DNA from: Pictodentalium vernedei
Lineage: Eukaryota > Mollusca > Scaphopoda > Dentaliida > Dentaliidae
Reading direction: 5' to 3'
NCBI GenBank assembly: GCA_031216915.1
Contig: CM062292.1
Span: 71,840,956-71,904,955, forward strand
DNA length: 64,000 bases
Shown here: piece after piece, positions 57,488-64,000 of the stretch
How positions within the stretch are numbered: the first letter of the stretch is position 1
Layout: every line of letters starts with the position of its first letter
The notes under the pieces: model-generated
Told to the model about the DNA's origin: nothing
What the model saw: only the letters and a program-made list of their open reading frames with translations
Databases searched by the model: none
Position numbers and translations under genes: made by a program

Positions 57488-58371
57488 GCAGGGTTCCTCT
57501 GTATAACTTTTACTGCAGTTATTTTGAGATTCTCAGTCAATTTTGGTCTAAAATAGTTACAATATTTTTTTATTCTCACGTCGGCAACTGGTAACTTGGG
57601 AGTGTAGCTTTTCACACAGCTGGATGGATGTACTGATGAAAACTCTGATCAAGTAGAGATGGAGCGGGGATTGCTGGAAGTTGCGAATGTAAAGATTATC
57701 TGATGATTGCCATTTTCTAGTTACATTCATCTGTATTTTATTGAAAGTAGCCATCCCAAGATTTCCTTTTCTGGAGTAACTTGTGTTCAGACTTGAGTTC
57801 AGATTTGAACTTGCCCCAATTTTAAGCTTAAGTTGACACATACTGAAACAAAATTACTTCATTAAGTAGGTTAACTTTTGAATGAAGGCAGGCTTGGATT
57901 TCTGAAAAATCCAGGGTGGCAATAAATCGCTCACCTGGAACCTACTTACACGAGAAAATTGCTCTCCTGAAATCTTTTTCACTTTTTTGCTTCACAAAGA
58001 TCTTCTAAAGACTTAGTTAATACCGGGTTGGGTAATTTCTCCTTCGAGTACATTCAAGCCAATCATTTTTAAATGAATTAATAAAATGTTAATGAATGAA
58101 CCTGTATTCATTTTTTACTATCCCCTCCAGCCCAGTGTGGTCAGATCGATCAAGAAGTTCAGGGGGACTGGTACACGTAGTGGCCGACACACACATGTAC
58201 CCAGCATATTCAGTATACACGTTTCAAGGTCCGTTAGCGTTTAAATAGCTGAAAGTAGGTAAGCAAAAAAAGGCTTATGCCAGATTAAATTGCGTGAGCA
58301 GTTAAGGCAAGCTAAAAATCGCTTGTGTCAGAATTCCATGACTGTGAAGGCATGGTGTAGACCAATCAATA
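57488..58371. other. unassigned 3' flanking sequence
   Basis: No exon, RNA gene or repeat end is recognised. Confidence 0.4.
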
Positions 58372-58425
58372 TTTTCAATGTGCAGCCCCAAGGCTGCACA
58401 TTGAAAATATTAATTGGTCTACCCC
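58372..58425. repeat. palindrome, about 25-base arms
   Basis: CAATATTTTCAATGTGCAGC, CCCAAGGCTGCACATTGAAA, ATATTAATTGG. One arm recurs alone at 20917-20940 in the SMAD4 intron. Confidence 0.85.
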
Positions 58426-59085
58426 CAAATAAAGAATATGGACTCTTCTCATTGCTGCCATTGAACTGATATGGCAGATACCACTAGCGCTAAAGGGTTA
58501 AACTCCAATAAACAGATAGAAACAAATATGTATCAAGGTCCTGGAACATGCTTGAAAATTCCTTATAAAAGCTCCTTGAATGTTATCCTAGATTTTCATT
58601 CTATTAGGTATGTATGAACCTTGTAAAATGTCTTGTCCTGATTCCTCTGTTGTGCTTTTTAAGTTTTCTGGCTAATGCGCGATTTCTGGCTTTTTGTTTT
58701 GTTCTGTGTTCTGTTTTCCATTCCTACTTTTTGGTGAAATCATTGACCTGCAGTATGTTATTTAGCTTATGACCCCTAATTGGAACAAGTACGTTTGATA
58801 CCATATTCTGAACTTTTCACTGTCCGTGTTCTGAATATTCTGCAATTTCAGGCTGCCTGTGTTTGAAACCAAGTTTCCTTTATGATGAACACATGCATGA
58901 CAGTTGATTTTGTAAAACAAGTTACAACGCAGAATGTTTTGAATCAAGTTTTACCATGAGGAATTCCCGTGGGAACTCCCAGAAGTGAAGCCGTGCTTGT
59001 TTATTGTGGTAAACAAGCTCTGTTTTACTGGTAAAATAGGACCCGAGGGATGAGAATTTTACGTTTTTTAGCAAATTTCAGGGTT
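58426..59085. other. unassigned, with TGGAACATGCTTGAAAATTCC repeat fragment
   Basis: 58530-58615 belongs to the TGGAAAAGTCCTTGA family. 58950-59050 (GAATTCCCGTGGGAACTCCC, TAAACAAGCTCTGTTTTACT) is related to 60695-60770 and 27700. Confidence 0.45.
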
Positions 59086-59086
59086 T

Positions 59087-59317
59087 TTTTAGCCCACCTG
59101 ACTGAAAGTCAGGATGAGCTTTAGTGATTACTCGCCATCCATCATCTGTCATCCGTCGTCTGTGAACATGGTGTTTGCACCTGCCCCTCCTAAACTGCTG
59201 AACCAGTTTTAGTTAAATTTGAGGTGATTGCTTGTTCTGACATCGCGTTTTGGTTTTTTATCAAATCAACTTGCCCAGCCCTATATGGAAGGATGTGGGA
59301 AAATTCTCCAATTTTTT
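59087..59317 (+). repeat. 5' end of a tandem-repeat element (CCACCTGACTGAAAGTCAGG hairpin)
   Basis: AGCCCACCTGACTGAAAGTC, AGGATGAGCTTTAGTG forms a GAA-loop hairpin followed by CATCCATCATCTGTCATCCG and a partial first unit. Confidence 0.65.
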
Positions 59318-60448
59318 ATACCACCCACTTGAAAAGTGGGAGGTATATAGTGTTCACTTGGTCCGTCCGTCTTTCCGTCCGTCCATCCGTAACGCTTTAG
59401 GGTGGTACACATCTGCTATCCGCAACTCCTCCTAAACCAGTGAACGGATTTCATTGAAACTCTCAGACATTCTTTTACATACATTGAAGATGTGCACCTC
59501 CTATTTTCTTTTCAGATATTTTCATTTTTACAGTTTCCCAAACTGAAAAATGAAATTTGTCAAATTCAATTGACATTCTGTACAGATCTGCTATCCGCAA
59601 CTCCTCTTAAACCATTGAACAGATTTCTTCAAAACTTTCAGACATTCTTTCACATACATCACAGATGTGCACCTCCTATTTTCGTTTCAAATATTTTCAT
59701 ATTTACAGTTCCCCATATTCAAAAATGTTCTTTGTCAGTTCAGGTTTTAGTAAGGAGGAGTATAGATCTGCTATCCGCTACTCCTCTTAAACCATTGAAC
59801 AAACTCCATTGAAACTCGCAGACCTTCTTTTACATACACTGAAGATGTGCACCTCCTATTTTTCTTTCAGATGCTTTCATATTTCGATGTCTGTCTGTCC
59901 ATTACGCTTTAGGGATGTACACATCTGCTATCTGCAACTCCTCTTAAACCATTGAATGGATTTCATTGAAACTCTCAGACATTCTTTTACATACATTGAA
60001 GATGTGCACCTCCTATTTTCTATTCAGATATTTTCATATTCCGACATACATCCGTCCGTCCGTTATGCTATAGGGGTGTTATGTTTTGGGGGGGGGGGGG
60101 GGGAGGCACATCTGCTATCCACAACTCCTCTTAAACCAGTGAACGGATTTCATTGAAACTCTCAGACGTTCTTTTACATACAATGAAGATGTGCACCTCC
60201 TATTTTGTTTTCAGATATTTTCTTTTTTACAGTTTCCCATATTTAAAAATGGGCTTTGTCAATTCAAACTTGCATGGGGGGTTGTTGACATATGGTATCC
60301 ACGACCTCTTTTAAACTAGTGAATGGATTTCAATGAAACCTTCAAACATTGGTGTCAGTGTTTGTGCTCTCTACATTAAACACACTTTTACTGTTGTAAA
60401 ATGTTTCTTGGTGGGAGTGGGTGGTATCATTTAGTGAGCAGTGCTCAC
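59318..60448 (+). mobile_element. pearl/Helentron-like tandem-repeat element, complete
   Basis: 5' hairpin ATACCACCCACTTGAAAAGT, GGGAGGTATATAGTG, then GTCCGTCCGTCTTTCCGTCC. About five units of roughly 170-190 bases follow (CATCTGCTATCCGCAACTCC, TCTTAAACCATTGAAC, ATTTCATTGAAACTCTCAGA, CATTCTTTTACATACATTGA, AGATGTGCACCTCCTATTTT). The 3' end is GTGAGCAGTGCTCACAGTTT, TTCTAG, then T: a hairpin followed by CTAG, as at Helitron 3' ends. Confidence 0.78.
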
Positions 60449-62925
60449 AGTTTTTCTAGTTTTAAAAATCTTGATATTTGGTATGTGGCTTCCTTTTGAG
60501 GTGTAGAATCAAGTTTGTTCAAACGAAGTTCGTGGAGCAATATTTGCCTTTGTAATTGGGAGGGGCAAGATTTTTGGCCTCATCCCAAATTTCTGTTTTC
60601 TGAACCGTTGGTCAGATTTGAACCAAATTTGTAATGTGGTTTTATTGAATCATAAGTACTTGACCCACAATTGTTCTGTGTCCACATCCCCATGGAATCC
60701 CGGGAAGTGAAGCAGTGCCTGTTCACTGCAGTAAACAGGCTCTGTTTTACTGGTAAAATAGGATCCAGTCACCAATGCTTGGGAGGTGCAAACCCTCACT
60801 AAAATGGGCAACATGGCTTATTAACGCTCACCCCTGATGTTAAGTTGATTCTCATGTTGTGGTCATGATTAGCCATTGTGCAAAAACATGTGACCTTAAA
60901 CACCAATTAATCAATCAATCAATTCTGTGTCCACATGGGAACCACAGGAGCTAAAAATAGAAATATTTCCCAAACGACACGGAACAGAGAACTGTTATTT
61001 GGTATGTAGCATCCTTAGGAATTGAATGGAAAAAACAATTGCCATTGGTTGTGGCTGGGTGTTCTGTAGTGGGGGTTTCTCCAGAACCACTGATCAGAAT
61101 CTTTTGATATTTGGTATACAGATACAAGTTTGTTAAAATGAAGCATCTTTATTCATATTTGGGCTCAATACACGAGCCTGAATTTTTAACTCAGGGCAAT
61201 ATGGGAAATAATCTTTAAAAATCTTTTTCTTCAGAATCCCCAGTCATAGTCTTTTAATGTTTGGTGTACATCATTGTTATGAGGGTCAGATTCAGGATTG
61301 TTCAAATCAGGTCCCTCGCTTAATATTTGGTCTTCCTATGGAAGCCCGAATTTTAACTTAGTGCAATATGGGGGATAATCTTTATAAATCTTCTTCAGAT
61401 CCACCAGTCAGAATACTTTCGTATTTGGTATACAACATCTCTAGGGGGGCAGATTCAAGTTTGTTCAAATCAGGTCCTTAGGTTAATATTTGGGCTCTCT
61501 GTTGGAACCGAAAGTTTAACATCATGCAATATGAGGAAATGTCTTAAAAAATCTTCTTCAGATCCCCCAGTTCACCTTTCACATTTGGTATACAACATCT
61601 CTAGGGGGTCAAGATTCAAGTTTGTTCAAATCGAGTGCCTGGCATAGTATTTGGGCTCCCTATGGATGCCCCAATTCTAACTTAGTACAATATGAGGGAA
61701 TTTCTTTAAAAATCTTCTTCTCCAGAACCATCTGTTAGAATCTTTTGATATTTGGTGTACTACATCTCTAGAGGGATCCAATTGTAGTTTGTTCAAATCT
61801 GGTCCCTTGGTTAATATTCTGGCTCCCTATTAGCCTGAATTTTAACATAGTGCAATGTGAAGAAATTTATTTAAAATCTTCTTCAGATTCACCTGTTAGA
61901 ATACTTTCATATTTGGTATACAACATTTTTAAGGGGTTCAGATTCAAGTTTGTTCAAATTGGATATCTGGGTTAATATTAGGGCTCCCTATGATAGCCCA
62001 AATTTTAACTTCAGATCCACCAGCCACTTCTTTAATCTGGTCCTTGCGTTAATATTTGGGCTCCCTATGGTAGCCCAAATTTTAACTTTGTGCAATATGA
62101 GGAAATTTCTTTAAAACCTTCTTCAGATCCACCAGTCATATTTGGTTTACAACATTTCTGTGTGGGGGGAGGGGGGGAGGTGCAGAGTTCAGGTTTGTTC
62201 AAATCGAGTGCCTGGGTTAATATTTGGGCTCTCTGAGGGAGCCCAAATTTTAACTTAGTGCAATATGAGGAATAATCTTTAAAAATCTTCTTCTTCAGAT
62301 CCACCAGTCAGAATCGTGATATTTAGTATACAGCATCCTTATGGAGGTCAGATCTAAGTTTGTTCAAATCATGTCCCCTGTGTTAATATATTGGTGTCTG
62401 AATTTTAGCTCAGTCCAATATGAGGAATAATCTTTAAAAATCTGCTTCTTGGATACAATCAGAATCTCTCAATATTTGGTATACAGCATCCTTTGAATCC
62501 AGATCCAATTTGTTCAAATAAAGTCTCTGGGTTGATATTTGTGTTCCCTATGTGGGGGGGGGGGGGGGGGGGGGATTTTAACATAGTTCAAAATTGGTAA
62601 TATTCTCAAAATCTTCTTCTCTAGAACCACAGGTCTGAATCTTTTGATATTTGAGAGACAACATCCTTCAATTTTGTTCAAGTCAAGTCCTTGGGTTGAT
62701 ATTTGGACTCCCTAGTTTTCCATTACTTAAAATCTGGGCATTATTTCTGTAGTAGCATCCCAATACTAGAAAAAAATCATCTGGAATGGACAGTAGAGTT
62801 ATAAATAATTAAATATCTTCATTCCTCTGTTGTGTTAACTAGCCATTAATGGTAATTAAATCCTTCTTTAAACAATTTTGGTCAGGTGAGTGCCTCAGGC
62901 CCCATGGGGCCTCTCGTTTTATTGA
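60449..62925 (+). mobile_element. large tandem-repeat element, about 12 diverged units
   Basis: Units of about 170 bases (AGATCCACCAGTCAGAATC, TTTGATATTTGGTATACA, CAAGTTTGTTCAAATC, CCTGGGTTAATATTTGGGCT, CCCAAATTTTAACTTAGTGC, AATATGAGGAA). It ends GTGAGTGCCTCAGGCCCCAT, GGGGCCTCTCGTTTT. A SINE-like tail fragment (60835-60930) and a GGAATCCCGGGAAGTGAAGC fragment interrupt it near the start. G-runs are at 62164-62182 and 62550-62573. Confidence 0.78.
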
Positions 62926-63233
62926 TATATCACTTTTTATAAAAGTTGTCCCATTTTGCTTGTGGCTATAAATTGTAAGTAGATTTTAGAGGGGGTGGGA
63001 GATGAGGTTATTTCAGGTTTTTTCATTTTTTGTTGTTATCTCTGGATGAATTAACTAATACCTGGGTGGAAGTCCTCTAAAATGGGCAGCATTGGTATAT
63101 ATACGATTGGTTGGACTTTGGAAGCATGTTGCTGTCAAGATTAGCCATTATACAGAAATATACGACTTTAATTGGTAGGGTGCTGGAAGCCCATATTTAG
63201 GCTTTATTTTGAACAGCAGGAACTGCAGCTTAA
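62926..63233. other. unassigned flanking sequence
   Basis: GGGTGGAAGTCCTCTAAAAT at 63063 recalls 27740. Nothing else is recognised. Confidence 0.4.
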
Positions 63234-63475
63234 CCCTGAACCCAATGCAGACGATTTCAAAATTTATTACATTAAATATCATTTTTTAAAATTTTAAAAA
63301 AAATCCAACCAAACCATATCATGCGACCCCTCATTGGAACGAGCTCAACGAGCTCGTTCCACAGAGGGGTCACATGATATGGTTTTGTAGAAATCTTTTG
63401 AAAAATAATATTTTTTCAGCTGCTGAATTTTCATATTACGCGGGCGTACGTGGCTGATTCGTTGTGTAAAGGGTT
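63234..63475. repeat. palindromic MITE, subfamily B
   Basis: AACCCTGAACCCAATGCAGA, CATATCATGCGACCCCTCAT, TGGAACGAGCTCAACGAGC and mirror, right end TGTGTAAAGGGTTAAAGG. Confidence 0.85.
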
Positions 63476-63647
63476 AAAGGCTTCGTACTCTGGATGTGCT
63501 TCATATGATCTTTGTAATGAACGTATTTAGCCTGTAGTGATTTTCATTGTTACAATTTATGGCAGAGTGCACTCCCATGAATTGTAACGAAGCAAAAACG
63601 TGTGAACCAATTTTGATGACCCAAATAATTTAACACTCTAGCAGTTA
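63476..63647. repeat. CCCATGAATTGTAACGAAGC repeat fragment
   Basis: 63545-63645 (ACAATTTATGGCAGAGTGCA, AACCAATTTTGATGACC, TTTAACACTCTAGCAGTTAA) belongs to the family at 14755, 17295, 25320 and 45335. A TGGCAGAGTGC / CACTCCCATGA inverted pair is visible. Confidence 0.55.
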
Positions 63648-63895
63648 ACCCTTTACCCAACGAATCGACCGCATCCGCCCGCGTAATATGCAAATTCAGC
63701 AGCTGAAGAAATATTATTTTTCAAAAAATTTCAACAAAACCATATCATGTGACCCCTCTTTGGAATGAGTTCGTCAAGCTCATTCCAAAGAGGGATCACA
63801 TGATATGGTTTTGTTGAAATTTTTGGAAAAAATTTAAAAATTGATATTTAAAATAATAAATTTTGAAATCGTCTGCATTGGGTAAAGGCTTAAAC
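63648..63895. repeat. palindromic MITE, subfamily B, best-preserved copy
   Basis: AACCCTTTACCCAACGAATC, GACCGCATCCGCCCGCGTAA, core ATATCATGTGACCCCTCTTT, GGAATGAG, mirror, right end TCGTCTGCATTGGGTAAAGG, CTTAAA. It is followed by a CACCAATAAATAAATAAT SINE-like tail. Confidence 0.87.
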
Positions 63896-64000
63896 ACCAA
63901 TAAATAAATAATTACCATGAGGAATCAAGTTAAACGGTGAAGAATAAATTCTAGAACTGTTGATTGTATGAAGATGCCAATATTGATTCTTATTACAGAT

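Noticed and set aside
63985..64000. Acceptor-like TTCTTATTACAG at the very end of the window, as if a further exon started at 63999
   Set aside because: Only two bases of the would-be exon are visible and SMAD4 already has a stop at 54220, so nothing supports an exon.

Overview
This is a window of animal nuclear DNA, read as a very repeat-rich, intron-dominated piece of a lophotrochozoan, most likely bivalve-type mollusc, genome. The only host gene recognised is the co-Smad SMAD4, on the + strand. Six of its coding exons are visible: two linker exons (12700-12774, 21184-21243) and four exons that make up the MH2 domain (26106-26289, 29977-30145, 43971-44109, 53994-54220 with the stop codon). 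All six have AG/GT borders and compatible phases. The MH1 domain and promoter must lie upstream of base 1. The mollusc assignment is inference: it rests on the invertebrate-like SMAD4, on tandem-repeat elements resembling the pearl/Helentron-associated elements of bivalves, on 5S-derived SINEs with AATAAATAAATAA-like tails, and on DIRS elements.

The dominant structure is a set of three same-orientation, closely similar copies of a DIRS-type tyrosine-recombinase retroelement (3974-10885, 34571-41565, 45882-52797). Each has long inverted terminal repeats and an internal complementary region. That region reads, in reverse complement, as the element's right end joined to its left end, which fixes the element borders to the base. 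Coding remnants run gag, RNase H, tyrosine recombinase. No reverse transcriptase palm is seen, the gag part is tandemly duplicated, and the two RNase H catalytic Asp codons I can align are changed in all three copies. This looks like a non-autonomous DIRS lineage that was moved in trans.

The rest of the introns and the 3' flank are packed with smaller elements. These include about 18 copies or fragments of a palindromic MITE family (ends TTAACCCTTTACC / GGTAAAGGGTTAA), two hAT-like elements with perfect 8-bp target duplications (16131-17283, 22477-24417), a TACAGTACAGC-ended MITE, 5S rRNA-derived SINEs and their truncated tails, several families of degenerate tandem-repeat elements with hairpin ends, and one repeat array carrying consensus palindromic oestrogen-response-element-like motifs (2810-3500). 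Many are nested: a three-layer nest at 12805-13512, a MITE split at 17916-19004, and a DIRS copy inside a pearl-like element at 34571-41565.

No tRNA or rRNA genes, CRISPR arrays, or second protein-coding gene were found. Bases 54221-64000 lie 3' of the SMAD4 stop and hold only repeats and unassigned sequence. Almost all short open frames in the window are chance frames in repeats.
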